Shown in pieces: positions 9,345-19,696 of a stretch of 64,000 bases of DNA (position 1 is its first letter; the number at the start of each line of letters is the position of its first letter). Made by a program: the position numbers and the translations under genes. Source of the DNA: Micromonospora sp. WMMD882 (GTDB taxonomy: Bacteria > Actinomycetota > Actinomycetes > Mycobacteriales > Micromonosporaceae); NCBI RefSeq assembly GCF_027497255.1, contig NZ_CP114903.1, positions 1,178,001 to 1,242,000 of the forward strand, in the 5' to 3' direction. The notes beneath the pieces are model-generated. The model was not told the DNA's origin and made no database searches. It saw nothing but the letters and a program-made list of their open reading frames with translations.

Positions 9345-12300
9345 ATGTCCTCAGCGAACCCCTCGGCGGCGACGCTCCAGCGCGCGTTGACCGCGGTGCG
9401 TGACCTGCGCGCCAAGCTCGAGGCCAGCGAGCGCGCCCGTACCGAGCCGATCGCGGTGGTCGGCCTGGCCTGCCGCTTCCCGGGCGGCGCGGACAGCCCG
9501 GCGGCGTTCTGGGAGCTGCTGCGCGGCGGCGTGGACGCGATCTCCGAGGTGCCCGCCGACCGGTGGGACGCGGACGCCCTCTACGACGCCGACCCCACCG
9601 TGCCCGGCCGGGTCACCAGCCGCTGGGGCGGTTTCCTGGACCGGATCGACCGGTTCGACGCGTCCTTCTTCGGCATCTCCCCCCGGGAGGCCGACCAGAT
9701 GGACCCGCAGCAGCGGATCATGCTGGAGGTGGCCTGGGAGGCGCTGGAGAGCGCCGGCCAGACCACCGGACGGCTGGCCGGCAGCCCGACCGGCGTCTTC
9801 GTCGGCGTGCACAGCCACAGCAACGACTACACGTGGCTCCAGTTCGCCGACCCCGAGCAGATCGACACGTACACCGGCACCGGCACCTCGCACAGCGTGA
9901 TCGCCGGCCGGATCTCGTACCTGCTCGACCTGCGCGGCCCGAGCGTCGCCCTGGACACCGCCTGCTCGTCGTCGCTGGTGGCGGTACACCTGGCCAGCCA
10001 GAGTCTGCGCGCCGGGGAGTGCCGTACCGCCCTGGCCGGCGGGGTGAACCTGGCGCTGGGTCCGCATTTCACCATGGCCACCAGCAAGATGCGGATGATG
10101 GCCGCCGACGGCCGGTGCAAGACCTTCGACGCCACCGCCGACGGGTTCGTCCGGGGCGAGGGCTGCGGCGCGGTGGTGCTCAAGCGGCTCTCCGACGCCC
10201 GCGCCGACGGTGATCCGGTCCTCGCGGTGCTACGCGGCTCGGCGGTCAACCAGGACGGCCGGACCAACGGCCTGACCGCGCCGAGCGGCCGCTCCCAGCA
10301 GCGCATCGTCGCGCAGGCGCTGCGTAACGCGGGCGTCGACCCGGCGCAGGTGGGCGCGGTCGAGGCCCACGGCACCGGTACGGCCCTCGGCGACCCGATC
10401 GAGATCGAGGCGCTGACCGAGGCGCTCGGCCCGGCGACCCCGGACAGCCGGCCGGTCGCGCTCAGCTCGGTCAAGACCAACATCGGCCACCTGGAGGCCG
10501 CCGCCGGCATCGCGGGCCTGATCAAGGTGGTGCTGTCGCTGCGGCACGAGGCGATCCCCGCGCACCTGCACTTCCGGACGTTGAACCCGAACGCCTCGCT
10601 GACCGGGTCGCGGTTCGTCGTGCCGACCGAGCTGCGGCCCTGGCCCCGGGGCGAGTGGCCCCGGATCGCCACGGTCAGCTCGTTCGGCTGGTCCGGCACC
10701 AACGGCTGTCTGGTGGTCGAGGAGGCCCCCGCCGAGAGCGGGGCCGTCGGTTCCGGGGCCGTCGGCTCTGACGTCGCCGGCGCTGAGGCCGCCGGAGCTG
10801 ACGCCGGCCGGGTGGAGCTGCTGCCGCTGTCGGCGCGCAGCCCGCAGGCGCTGCGGGCGCTGGCCGAGGCGTACCGGTCGATGCTGGCCACCTCCGACGT
10901 GCCGCTGCGTGACCTGTGCTGGACGGCCGGGGCGCGGCGCAGCCACCACCCGTTCCGGGCCGCCGTCACCGGCCGCGACCACGCCGAGCTGGCCGACCGG
11001 CTGGCCGTCCTCGCCGACGCGCCGGCCCCCGCCGACGCCGCCGCCCCGGACGCCCCGGCCGGCCCGGTCTTCGTCTTCTGCGGCCAGGGCGCGCAGTGGG
11101 CCGGCATGGGCGCGGACCTGATGACCCGGGAGCCGGTCTTCGCGGCCACCATGCGGCACTGTGACGAGCTGTTCCGGGCGCACGCCGGCTGGTCGCCGCT
11201 CGACGAGATCCTCGCCGCGCCCGAAGTGTCCAGACTGGACCGCACCGAGGTCGCCCAGCCCGCGCTGTTCGCCGTGCAGGTGTCCCTCGCCGCGCTGTGG
11301 CGTTCCTGGGGCATCGAGCCGGAGGCGGTGATCGGCCACAGCGTCGGCGAGGTCGCCGCCGCGTACGTCGCCGGGGCGCTCACCCTCGACGACGCGGTAC
11401 GGGTGGTCCACCACCGGGGACGGGTGATGCAGTCGGCGCACGGCCGGGGCCGGATGGCGACCGTCGCGTTGCCGCAGCCGGAGGCCGAGGCGCTGATCGC
11501 CGGGTACGGTGACCGGCTGGCCGTCGCCGCGGTCAACAGCCCCACCGGCACCGTGCTGGCCGGTGAGCCGGCCGCGCTGGACGAGGTCCTCGCCGGGCTC
11601 GCCGAGCGGGGCGTGTTCACCCGGTCGCTGCCGGTCGAGTACGCCTTCCACAGCCCGCAGCAGGCGCCGTTCCAGGCCCCGCTGGTGGCGGCGCTGCACG
11701 GGCTCACGCCCCGACCGGCAACCGTGCCGATCGTGTCCACGGTGACCGGTCGGCCCGCCGCCGACGGGGACTTCGGCCCCGCCTACTGGGCGCGCAACAT
11801 CGTCGAGCCGGTGCGGTTCGCCGCGGCGCTGACCCACCTCGACCCTGCGGTGGACACGTTCGTCGAGGTCGGCCCGCAGCCGGCGCTGGCCCGCCCGATC
11901 GCCGAGCACCTCGACCACCACGGCCGCGTCGGCGTGGTGCTGCCCTCGATGCGGGCCGGCGCGGACGGCCAGGCCACGCTGCTCGCCGCGCTGGGCGGCC
12001 TCTACCAGGCCAACCACGACGTCGACTGGGCGCGGCTGCACCCCGCCCCGGGCCGGTGCGTGTCGCTGCCCGCGTACCCGTGGCAGCGTCAGCGGCACTG
12101 GCTGCGCAGCCCGCGCCGACCGGACGGCCGGGCGGCCCGACCGACCGTGGCGGACGGCCATCCGCTGCTCGGGCGTCGGGCCCGGACCGCCGTGCCGACC
12201 TTCGACAGCCTGCTCGACGCGCGCGTGGCCTTCCTCGGCGAGCACCGCGTGCACGGCGTCGCGCTGCTGCCGATGACCGCCTACCTCGACCTGGCCCTGG

Positions 12301-15300
12301 CCGCCGCCGGCGGCGGTTCACCGGCCCTGTCCGCCGTTACCGGCGGCTCTGCGGCCCTGTCCGCCGCCGGCGGCTCTGCGGCCCTGTCCGCCGCCGGCGG
12401 CGAATCGGCTCTGTCCGCTGGCGGCGGGTCGGCTCCGGCCGGGGTGGACGACGAGGTGCCGACCGTGGGTGGCGTCCAGGTCACCGACCTGGTGCTGCAC
12501 GAGGCGCTGGCGCTGCCCGACGACGACGCCCCCCGGTCGACGCAGGTCGTGCTGACCCCCCTCGGCGACGGCCGCAGCAGGATGGAGGTGTTCAGCCAGC
12601 CCGCCACCGACCCGGCCGACGCGCCGTGGACCCGGCACGCCACCGGCACGGTCACCGGGCTTCCCCCGCAGCCGACCGACCGGCGCGATCCGGCGAGCCT
12701 CGGCCACGGGCTCACCGCCGTCGACGTCACCGCGTTCTACCAGCGGCTGCGCACGATCGGCATCGAGTACGGGCCGGCCTTCACCGGGATCGGTCGACTC
12801 TGGCGCGGGGTCGACGAGGCGGTCGGGCACGTCGTCCTGCCCGCCGGACCGGCCGCCGGGCCCGCCGGCTTCCACTGGCATCCCGCCCTGCTCGACGCCG
12901 CCCTCCAGGTGGCCCTGGCGGCGTTCCCGGACGACCTGACCGACGCCTGGCTGCCGATCGGCGTGGACCGGTTCACCCCGGCCGCCGCGCCCGGGACGGC
13001 GGTGTGGAGCCACGCCCGGTTGCGGCGGCACGACAGCGGCACGGCCGTCGCCGACGTCGAGGTACGCCGGGTCGACGGCACGTTGGCCGCCCGGGTCGAG
13101 GGACTGCTGCTGCGCCGCGCCGACCGGCACGCGGTCCGCCGGCACACCGGCCCGGACCTCTGCTACGAGATCGGCTGGGAGCCGGCGGCGCTCGCCCCGG
13201 CCGCCACCGGGCCCGGGGACTGGCTGGTGCTGGCCGACCGGGGCGGCGCCGGGGCGGCCCTGGCCGACCTGCTGCGCGCCCGGGGCGCGACGGTCGACCT
13301 GCTCGACGCCCCCGACGAGCTGCCCGGGTCGCTGCGGACCCCGGGGCGGACCTGGCGCGGCGTGGTCGACCTGACCGGTCTCGACGATCCGGCCGGCGGG
13401 CCGGCCGGGAGCGGCCCGCGCCCGCCTGCCGAGGCCCCGCGCCCGGCCGGTCACCGCGCCCCGGCAGCCGCCGATCCGCCTGCCGACGCCCCGCCTGTCG
13501 GTGACCTGCCTGCCGGGCTCGCCGACGAGCCCAGCCTGGCGGAGGTCACCGCCGCGCACGAGCGGCGGGTACGGCAGGTGCTCGCCCTGGTGTCGACGCT
13601 GTCCGCCGACGGCGACGCGTGTCCCCGCCTGTGGCTGGTCACCCGGGGCGGCCGGGCGGTCACCCCGGGCGCGCCGGTCGCGGTGACCCAGGCCCCCGCC
13701 TGGGGCCTGGCCCGCGCGGTCAACCGGGAGTCGGCCGGGCTGCGCTGCGGCGTGGTCGACCTGGACCCGGCCGACGCCGGGTCACTGCCCCCGACGCTGC
13801 CGGACGTGCTGCTGACCGCCGAACCCGAGGACGAGTACGCGCTGCGCGACGGCGTCGTCCACGTGCCCCGCCTCGCGCCGGCCCGGCCGACGCCCACGCC
13901 GGTCGACGCCGGGCCGGTGCGGTTGCGCATCCGCGAACGCGGCATGCTGGAACACCTCGCCCTCGGCCCGGCCACCCGGCGCGAGCCGAAACCGGACGAG
14001 GTGGAGATCCGGGTCCACGCCACCGGCCTGAACTTCCGGGACGTGCTGAACGCGCTCGGCATGTACCCGGGCGAGGCGGGGCCCCTCGGTCTGGAGTGCG
14101 CCGGCGAGGTCGTCGCCGTCGGCGCCGACGTGACCGGTCCGGCCGTCGGGGACCGGGTGCTCGCGCTGGCCCCGGCGAGCTTCGGCACGTACGTCACCGT
14201 CGCCGCCGACCGGGTCGCCCCGGTTCCGGCGTCGCTGGGCTGGGCGGAGGCGGCCACCGTCCCGGTGGCGTTCTGCACCGCCGCGTACGGGTTGCGCCAC
14301 CTGGCCGGGATCAGGGCCGGCGACCGGGTGCTGGTGCACGCGGCGGCCGGCGGGGTCGGGCTGGCCGCCGTGCAGCTCGCGCTCTCCGTCGGGGCGGAGG
14401 TCTTCACCACCGCCAGCCCCGCCAAGTGGCCGGTCCTCGCCGCGCTGGGCGTACGGCACGTGTTCCACTCCCGCACCCTCGACTTCGCCGACGCGATCGG
14501 CGAACGCACCGGCGGCGCGGGCGTCGACGTGGTGCTGAACTCCCTGACCGACGACTTCATCCCGCGCAGCATCGGGGCGCTCCGCGCCGGCGGGGTCTTC
14601 CTGGAGATCGGCAAGCGTGGCGTCTGGACCGCCGAGCAGGTCGCCCGGCTGCGGCCGGACGTCGCGTACCACCCGTTCGACCTGGGGGCCGTCGTCGACA
14701 CCGACCCGTCCCTGGTCCGGTCGATGCTGGCGGAGACCACCGCCGCCCTCGACGCGGGCCGGCTGGCCCCGTTGCCGCTGCGCGCGTTCCCGCTGGAGCG
14801 GGCCGAGGACGCCTTCCGGCACATGGCCCAGGCCCGGCACGTCGGCAAGGTGGTCGTCGTCCAGGAGCCGTCGCCGGTCGTCCGCGCCGACGCCACGTAC
14901 CTGGTCACCGGGGGGCTCGGCGGGATCGGTCCGGCGATCGCCGGTTGGCTGGTCGACCGGGGCGCCCGGCGCCTGGCGCTGCTCGGTCGCCGCGCGCCGT
15001 CGCCGGAGGTCGAGGCGACCCTGCGGGAGCTGGGCCGCCGCGCCGAGGTCGAGATCCGGCAGGTCGACGTGGCCGACCCGGTCGCCCTGGCCGCCGTGCT
15101 CGCCGACCTCGCCGCCACCCGGCCGCCGCTGCGCGGGATCGTGCACGCCGCCGGGGTGCTCGACGACGGGGTCCTCGACCAGCAGACCTGGGAGCGGTTC
15201 GCCCCCGTGCTCGCCCCGAAGGTCGCCGGCGGTTGGAACCTGCACCGGCTCACCCGGGGGCTGCCCCTGGACTTCCTGGTGCTCTGCTCGTCGGCCGCGT

Positions 15301-16109
15301 CGCTGCTCGGCTCGGCCGGTCAGGCCGGCTACCTCACCGCGAACACGTTCCTGGACGCCCTGGCCCACCACCGGCGGGCCCGGGGCCTGCCCGCGACCAG
15401 CGTCAACTGGGGGCCGTGGGCGGACGGCGGGATGGCCGCCCGGATGAGCGACCAGCAGCGGCGACGCCTCGCCGGGCAGGGCTACCGGGCGATGTCGGCG
15501 ACCGAGGCCACCGCGGCCCTGGACCGGCTGCTGGACGCCCGGGTCACCCAGGCCGGGGTGTTCGCCGTGGACTGGCCGACCCACCTGCGTCAGTACGGTG
15601 ACCGGGAACCGGCCCTGCTGGCGCGGCTGCGCCGGGCCACGCCGGCGCCGTCCGCCGGTGACGCCGCCGACGCCCCGGCCGGCGGGACGCGTGCGCGGAT
15701 CGCCGCCGCGCACCCCACCGAACGTCGCCAACTCCTCCAGGAGCACGTGCAGCGCGCCGCCGTCACCATCCTGGGGTTGCCGCCCGCCCAGCCGGTCAAC
15801 CCGCACCAGCCGCTGCGCGAGCTGGGCCTGGACTCGCTGATGGCGGTGGAGCTGCGCAACGCGCTGAGCGTCCTCGCCGGGCGTGGGCTGCCCAGCACGC
15901 TGGCCTTCGACCATCCCACGGTGGCGAAGCTCAGCGACCACCTGCTCCGGGAGCTGTTCCCGGAGCCCGAGCAGCCCGCGCCGCCGCAGCAGCCGCCGGC
16001 CGCGCCCGACGACCTGGTGGCGCGGGTCGCGGCCCTGGACGACGCGGACGTCGAGGCCCTGCTGGCCGCGAAACTCTCCGCCCTGGAGGTGAGGAGCACC
16101 CATGAGTGA
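9345..16109 (+). CDS. PKS-2: type I PKS, KS-AT-DH-ER-KR-ACP
   Basis: Single fully reducing extension module of 2254 residues. An N-terminal helical docking segment (about 1-33) precedes KS about 33-460 (Cys207 in DTACSSS). AT about 573-860 has Ser666 in GHSVGE and an AFHS motif, the pattern of malonyl-CoA-specific ATs. DH has HRVHGVALLP and LLDAALQ. ER about 1523-1840 carries the NADPH loop [14 protein letters not shown] from about 1851 has [11 protein letters not shown], an LDD motif and the catalytic Tyr in GQAGYLTAN. ACP Ser2164. It should add an unbranched, fully saturated two-carbon unit. The C-terminus ends in an acidic/Leu helix typical of docking. It lies 19 bp after PKS-1 and its stop overlaps the start of PKS-3 by 8 bp, so translation is probably coupled. 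A Gly/Ala/Ser repeat tract interrupts the DH. Confidence 0.95.
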   Translation: MSSANPSAATLQRALTAVRDLRAKLEASERARTEPIAVVGLACRFPGGADSPAAFWELLRGGVDAISEVPADRWDADALYDADPTVPGRVTSRWGGFLDRIDRFDASFFGISPREADQMDPQQRIMLEVAWEALESAGQTTGRLAGSPTGVFVGVHSHSNDYTWLQFADPEQIDTYTGTGTSHSVIAGRISYLLDLRGPSVALDTACSSSLVAVHLASQSLRAGECRTALAGGVNLALGPHFTMATSKMRMMAADGRCKTFDATADGFVRGEGCGAVVLKRLSDARADGDPVLAVLRGSAVNQDGRTNGLTAPSGRSQQRIVAQALRNAGVDPAQVGAVEAHGTGTALGDPIEIEALTEALGPATPDSRPVALSSVKTNIGHLEAAAGIAGLIKVVLSLRHEAIPAHLHFRTLNPNASLTGSRFVVPTELRPWPRGEWPRIATVSSFGWSGTNGCLVVEEAPAESGAVGSGAVGSDVAGAEAAGADAGRVELLPLSARSPQALRALAEAYRSMLATSDVPLRDLCWTAGARRSHHPFRAAVTGRDHAELADRLAVLADAPAPADAAAPDAPAGPVFVFCGQGAQWAGMGADLMTREPVFAATMRHCDELFRAHAGWSPLDEILAAPEVSRLDRTEVAQPALFAVQVSLAALWRSWGIEPEAVIGHSVGEVAAAYVAGALTLDDAVRVVHHRGRVMQSAHGRGRMATVALPQPEAEALIAGYGDRLAVAAVNSPTGTVLAGEPAALDEVLAGLAERGVFTRSLPVEYAFHSPQQAPFQAPLVAALHGLTPRPATVPIVSTVTGRPAADGDFGPAYWARNIVEPVRFAAALTHLDPAVDTFVEVGPQPALARPIAEHLDHHGRVGVVLPSMRAGADGQATLLAALGGLYQANHDVDWARLHPAPGRCVSLPAYPWQRQRHWLRSPRRPDGRAARPTVADGHPLLGRRARTAVPTFDSLLDARVAFLGEHRVHGVALLPMTAYLDLALAAAGGGSPALSAVTGGSAALSAAGGSAALSAAGGESALSAGGGSAPAGVDDEVPTVGGVQVTDLVLHEALALPDDDAPRSTQVVLTPLGDGRSRMEVFSQPATDPADAPWTRHATGTVTGLPPQPTDRRDPASLGHGLTAVDVTAFYQRLRTIGIEYGPAFTGIGRLWRGVDEAVGHVVLPAGPAAGPAGFHWHPALLDAALQVALAAFPDDLTDAWLPIGVDRFTPAAAPGTAVWSHARLRRHDSGTAVADVEVRRVDGTLAARVEGLLLRRADRHAVRRHTGPDLCYEIGWEPAALAPAATGPGDWLVLADRGGAGAALADLLRARGATVDLLDAPDELPGSLRTPGRTWRGVVDLTGLDDPAGGPAGSGPRPPAEAPRPAGHRAPAAADPPADAPPVGDLPAGLADEPSLAEVTAAHERRVRQVLALVSTLSADGDACPRLWLVTRGGRAVTPGAPVAVTQAPAWGLARAVNRESAGLRCGVVDLDPADAGSLPPTLPDVLLTAEPEDEYALRDGVVHVPRLAPARPTPTPVDAGPVRLRIRERGMLEHLALGPATRREPKPDEVEIRVHATGLNFRDVLNALGMYPGEAGPLGLECAGEVVAVGADVTGPAVGDRVLALAPASFGTYVTVAADRVAPVPASLGWAEAATVPVAFCTAAYGLRHLAGIRAGDRVLVHAAAGGVGLAAVQLALSVGAEVFTTASPAKWPVLAALGVRHVFHSRTLDFADAIGERTGGAGVDVVLNSLTDDFIPRSIGALRAGGVFLEIGKRGVWTAEQVARLRPDVAYHPFDLGAVVDTDPSLVRSMLAETTAALDAGRLAPLPLRAFPLERAEDAFRHMAQARHVGKVVVVQEPSPVVRADATYLVTGGLGGIGPAIAGWLVDRGARRLALLGRRAPSPEVEATLRELGRRAEVEIRQVDVADPVALAAVLADLAATRPPLRGIVHAAGVLDDGVLDQQTWERFAPVLAPKVAGGWNLHRLTRGLPLDFLVLCSSAASLLGSAGQAGYLTANTFLDALAHHRRARGLPATSVNWGPWADGGMAARMSDQQRRRLAGQGYRAMSATEATAALDRLLDARVTQAGVFAVDWPTHLRQYGDREPALLARLRRATPAPSAGDAADAPAGGTRARIAAAHPTERRQLLQEHVQRAAVTILGLPPAQPVNPHQPLRELGLDSLMAVELRNALSVLAGRGLPSTLAFDHPTVAKLSDHLLRELFPEPEQPAPPQQPPAAPDDLVARVAALDDADVEALLAAKLSALEVRSTHE
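12301..12436 (+). repeat. Imperfect tandem repeat inside the PKS-2 DH
   Basis: About four to five imperfect copies of a roughly 27-30-bp unit (core ggcggctctgcggccctgtc) encode repeats such as GGSAALSAA within the DH domain, between the catalytic His region and the next strand. The tract probably forms a flexible surface insertion. Copy number could vary between strains through slippage. Confidence 0.75.
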
Positions 16110-18918
16110 CGCCGCAGCGTCCACCGAGGCGTTGTCCCCGCTCAAACGCGCCCTGGTGGCCATCGAGACCCTCCAGGCCCGCCTGGACGAGGTGGAACGG
16201 GCCCGCACCGAGCCGATCGCGGTGATCGGTGTCGGCTGCCGGCTGCCCGGCGGCGCGGACGGCCCGGACGCGTTCTGGGCCCGGCTGCGCGACGGCGTGG
16301 ACCTGGTCTCCGAGACGCCCGCCGACCGGTGGGACGTCGACGCGTACCACGACCCGCAACAGTCCACCCCGGGCACGATGGGCAGCCGCGACGGCGGGTT
16401 CCTGGACCAGGTGGACCGGTTCGACCCGGGCTTCTTCGGGTTGTCGCTGGGCGAGGCGGCCAGCATGGACCCGCAGCAGCGGCTGCTGCTGGAGGTGGCC
16501 TGGGAGGCGCTGGAACACGCCGGGCAGCGACCGGCGGCGCTGGCCGGCACCGCCACCGACGTGTACGTGGGCATCAGCACCTGGGACTACTCCCTGCTGC
16601 TGGGCGGCGCGCCGATCCGGGGGCTGTCCGGCACCGCGTTCAGCATCGCCGCGAACCGGCTGTCGTACCTGTTCGACCTGCGCGGGGCGAGCCTGGCGGT
16701 GGACACGGCCTGCTCGTCGTCGCTGGTCGCGGTGCACCTGGCCTGCCGGAGCCTGCGCGCCGGCACCGCCCGCGCCGCGCTGGCCGGTGGGGTCAACGTG
16801 ATGCTGTGGCCGGCGACCACGGCGGCGTTCTCCCAGGTCGGGATGCTCTCCCCGGACGGGCGCTGCCGCACCTTCGACGCCGCCGCCAACGGCTACGTGC
16901 GCGGTGAGGGCGCCGGGATGGTCGTGCTCAAGCGGCTCCGCGACGCCCGCGCCGACGGGGACCGGATCCTCGCGGTGATCCGCGGCTCGGCGGTCAACCA
17001 GGACGGCCACAGCAACGGCCTCACCGCCCCCAACGGGGTGGCCCAGGAGGAGGTCCTGCGGGCCGCCCTGGCCGACGCCCGGATCGCCCCGCGCCAGGTC
17101 GACTACGTGGAGGCGCACGGCACCGGCACCACCCTCGGCGACCCGATCGAGGTGCGGGCCCTCGCCGTCGCGCTCGGCGCCGGCCGCGACCCGGACCGAC
17201 CCCTGACGCTCGGCTCGGTCAAGACCAACACCGGGCACCTGGAGGCCGCCGCCGGCATCACCGGACTCATCAAGGTGGTGCTCGCGCTGCGCCACGGCGA
17301 GATCCCCCCGCACCTGCACCTGCGGGAGCTGAACCCGCACGTGGACTGGGACGCGCTGCCGCTGCGGGTGGCCACCGGACGCGCCCCGTGGCCGTCGCCG
17401 CCGGGGGAGCGGGTCGCCGGGGTCAGCTCGTTCGGCTTCGGCGGCACCAACGCGCACATCGTCCTCGGCGACGCCCCGCCGCCCGCCGACGGCGGCCCGC
17501 CGCCGGACGTGGCCGTCGACCGGCTGACGGGCGTCGCCACCGACCGGCCGGCGCGGCTGCTGGCCGTGTCCGGCCGCACCGGACAGGCGTTGCGTGACCA
17601 GGCCCGCCGCTGGGCGGACCGGCTCGCCGCCGACCCCGCGCCGACCCTGGCCGACCTGTGCCACACCAGCACCGCCCGGCGGACCCACTTCGCGCACCGG
17701 GCGGCGGTCGCGGTGGCCGACCTCGACGCGGCCCGCGCCGCGCTGACCGGTCTCGCCGCCGGGGAGGCGCCCGAGGGCGTACGGCACGGCGTCGTCCCGG
17801 CCGGCGGCGGTGGCCGCCGGATCGCGTTCGTCTTCCCCGGTCAGGGCGGCCAGCACGTCGGCATGGGCGCGGAGCTGTACCGGACCGAGCCGGAGTTCCG
17901 TCGGATCGTGGACCGCTGCGCGGAGCTGTTCGACGCGCACCACCCGTGGCGGCTGCGCGACGTGCTGTTCCCGGCCGGGGACGGCGTCCGCTACCCGATC
18001 GACGAGACCGAGTACGCCCAGCCGACGCTGTTCACCCTGCAGTGCGCGCTGGCCGCGATGTGGCGCTCCTGGGGGCTGGAGCCGGCCGCGGTGCTCGGGC
18101 ACAGCCTCGGCGAGTACGCCGCCGCCTGGGTCGCCGGGGTGTTCAGCCTGGAGACCGGCGTCCGGCTGATCGTGGAACGTGGCCGGCTCACCCGGACCCT
18201 GCCGCCGACCGGCATGATGGCCGCCTGCTCGGCCCCCGCCGAGGAGGTCGCCGCGCTGCTCGACGGGTACGCCGGCCGGGTGGCGGTCGCCGCGGTCAAC
18301 GGCCCCGAGCACACCGTCATCTCCGGCGAGCGGACCGCCGTGCAGGAGGTGCTGGAGAAGCTGGAGGAGGACTTCGTCCTGACCCGGCCGCTGCGGGTGT
18401 CGTACGCGTCGCACTCGCCGCTGCTGGACCCGATCCTCGACGAGTTCGAGAAGGCCGTCACCGGGCAGGAGTTCGGCGAGCCGAAGATCCCGTTCATGTC
18501 CACCTACCTGGCGACGATGCTGCGCTCCGGGGTCTGCCACGACCCGGCGTACTGGCGGCAGCAGTTGCGGGAGCCGGTCCGGTTCCTGGAGGCCGTCCGG
18601 GCGCTGGCCGCCGAGGGCTACGACACGTTCCTGGAGATGGGCCCCAAGGACACCCTGATCGAGATGGGTAAACGCTGCCTGCCCCGGGGCGCCGGCCAGT
18701 GGCTGCGCTCGCTGGACCCGGAGGCCGGCAACTGGGTGACCGTGCTGGACGCCGCCGCGACCCTGCACACCCACGGCGTCGACCTGGACTGGGTCGCCGT
18801 CGACGGCGGCGTCCGGCCCCCGGTCGACCTGCCCACCTACCCGTTCCAGCGGCGTCGCTGCTGGCTGGACCCGGAGCAGATCCGGGCGCACCGCCTGACC
18901 ACGGAAGACCAGAGGTGA
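16102..18918 (+). CDS. PKS-3: stand-alone KS-AT didomain without ACP
   Basis: PKS of only 938 residues, with an N-terminal docking helix (about 1-35) like those of PKS-2, -6 and -7, KS about 35-460 (Cys204 in DTACSSS, so not a KSQ decarboxylase) and AT about 573-870 (Ser668 in GHSLGEY; YASHS, the methylmalonyl-associated pattern). It ends just after the post-AT linker ([13 protein letters not shown]) and has no ACP or reductive domain. It sits between PKS-2 and the beta-branching cassette. Two roles are plausible. It could take the chain from PKS-2 and extend it onto an ACP in another protein, the AT-less module of PKS-4 or the free ACP. Or it could load and decarboxylate the donor unit on the free ACP. 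The docking helix favours the first. The AT differs from all others in the window (GHSLGEY, C-rich codons). Confidence 0.93.
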   Translation: MSDAAASTEALSPLKRALVAIETLQARLDEVERARTEPIAVIGVGCRLPGGADGPDAFWARLRDGVDLVSETPADRWDVDAYHDPQQSTPGTMGSRDGGFLDQVDRFDPGFFGLSLGEAASMDPQQRLLLEVAWEALEHAGQRPAALAGTATDVYVGISTWDYSLLLGGAPIRGLSGTAFSIAANRLSYLFDLRGASLAVDTACSSSLVAVHLACRSLRAGTARAALAGGVNVMLWPATTAAFSQVGMLSPDGRCRTFDAAANGYVRGEGAGMVVLKRLRDARADGDRILAVIRGSAVNQDGHSNGLTAPNGVAQEEVLRAALADARIAPRQVDYVEAHGTGTTLGDPIEVRALAVALGAGRDPDRPLTLGSVKTNTGHLEAAAGITGLIKVVLALRHGEIPPHLHLRELNPHVDWDALPLRVATGRAPWPSPPGERVAGVSSFGFGGTNAHIVLGDAPPPADGGPPPDVAVDRLTGVATDRPARLLAVSGRTGQALRDQARRWADRLAADPAPTLADLCHTSTARRTHFAHRAAVAVADLDAARAALTGLAAGEAPEGVRHGVVPAGGGGRRIAFVFPGQGGQHVGMGAELYRTEPEFRRIVDRCAELFDAHHPWRLRDVLFPAGDGVRYPIDETEYAQPTLFTLQCALAAMWRSWGLEPAAVLGHSLGEYAAAWVAGVFSLETGVRLIVERGRLTRTLPPTGMMAACSAPAEEVAALLDGYAGRVAVAAVNGPEHTVISGERTAVQEVLEKLEEDFVLTRPLRVSYASHSPLLDPILDEFEKAVTGQEFGEPKIPFMSTYLATMLRSGVCHDPAYWRQQLREPVRFLEAVRALAAEGYDTFLEMGPKDTLIEMGKRCLPRGAGQWLRSLDPEAGNWVTVLDAAATLHTHGVDLDWVAVDGGVRPPVDLPTYPFQRRRCWLDPEQIRAHRLTTEDQR

Positions 18919-19673
18919 CCGCCGTGACCAACATGATCGAGGTGACCGCCGACGGGTCGGGCATCGTCCGGCTCGCCGTCTGCGACCCGGAACGGGAGAA
19001 CCGGCTCAGCGCCGAGCTGGTCGACGCGCTGATGGCGACGCTGGACAAGCTGGCCGCCGACCCGTCGGTCAAGGTGCTGCTGGTGACCGGCACCCGGGAG
19101 GTGTGGTGCGCCGGCGGCACCCTCACCATGCTCAAGGAGATGGCCAGCGGCGTCTACGACGAGCGCCGCCTGCTGGCCCTCTCCGACCGGCTGCTCTCCT
19201 TCCCGGTGCCGGTGGTCGGCGCGTTGGAGGGGCACGCCGTCGGCGGCGGGCTGGCCCTGGCGCTGTGCTGCGACCTGACCGTCGCCGCCGAGGAGCGTCG
19301 CTACGCGGTCAACTCGGCCAGCATGGGGTTCGCCCCGGCGATGGGGTTGTCGGTGCTGCTGCCCGCCGCCGTCGGCCACCACGTCGCCGCCGAGATGATC
19401 TTCACGGGGAAGTACTACAAGGGCCGGGAGCTGGCCGACCGCCGGCTGTTCAACGCGGTCGTCCCCGGCGACGAGGTGCTCGCCCACGCCACCGACCTGG
19501 CCGAGCAGATCGCCGAGAAACCCCGCTACGTGCTGGAGCTGCTCAAGGAGACCCTCGCGCTGCCCAAACGGCACCTCCTCCAGGAAGCCGTCGCCCGGGA
19601 GCCGCTGATGAACCGGATCTGTTTCAACCAGCCCGGCAGCGACGCGCTGCTCGACCAGACGTACCTCAACTGA
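18915..19673 (+). CDS. Enoyl-CoA hydratase family protein, ECH2-type (first copy)
   Basis: Crotonase-fold protein of about 252 residues. In beta-branching cassettes ECH2 proteins decarboxylate the 3-methylglutaconyl-ACP formed by HCS and ECH1. Supporting features are CAGGT in the oxyanion-hole region, GHAVGGGLALALCCDL, and a GFAPAMG segment matching the TPGMG-like stretch of PksI/MupK-type ECH2s. I chose the GTG at 18915, which overlaps the PKS-3 stop as GTGA and has GGAAG 7 nt upstream. GTG 18924 and ATG 18933 are alternatives. It is clearly paralogous to 21734-22480: both share VVGALEGHAVGGGL and the ending region. Having two ECH2-like proteins in one cassette is unusual, and which one is the decarboxylase cannot be told from the sequence alone. 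Confidence 0.85.
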   Translation: MTAVTNMIEVTADGSGIVRLAVCDPERENRLSAELVDALMATLDKLAADPSVKVLLVTGTREVWCAGGTLTMLKEMASGVYDERRLLALSDRLLSFPVPVVGALEGHAVGGGLALALCCDLTVAAEERRYAVNSASMGFAPAMGLSVLLPAAVGHHVAAEMIFTGKYYKGRELADRRLFNAVVPGDEVLAHATDLAEQIAEKPRYVLELLKETLALPKRHLLQEAVAREPLMNRICFNQPGSDALLDQTYLN

Positions 19674-19696
19674 GCCGGAACGAGGAGAACACCCCC

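Noticed and set aside
16102..18918. KSQ-type loading module
   Set aside because: The active-site Cys204 is intact and there is no ACP.
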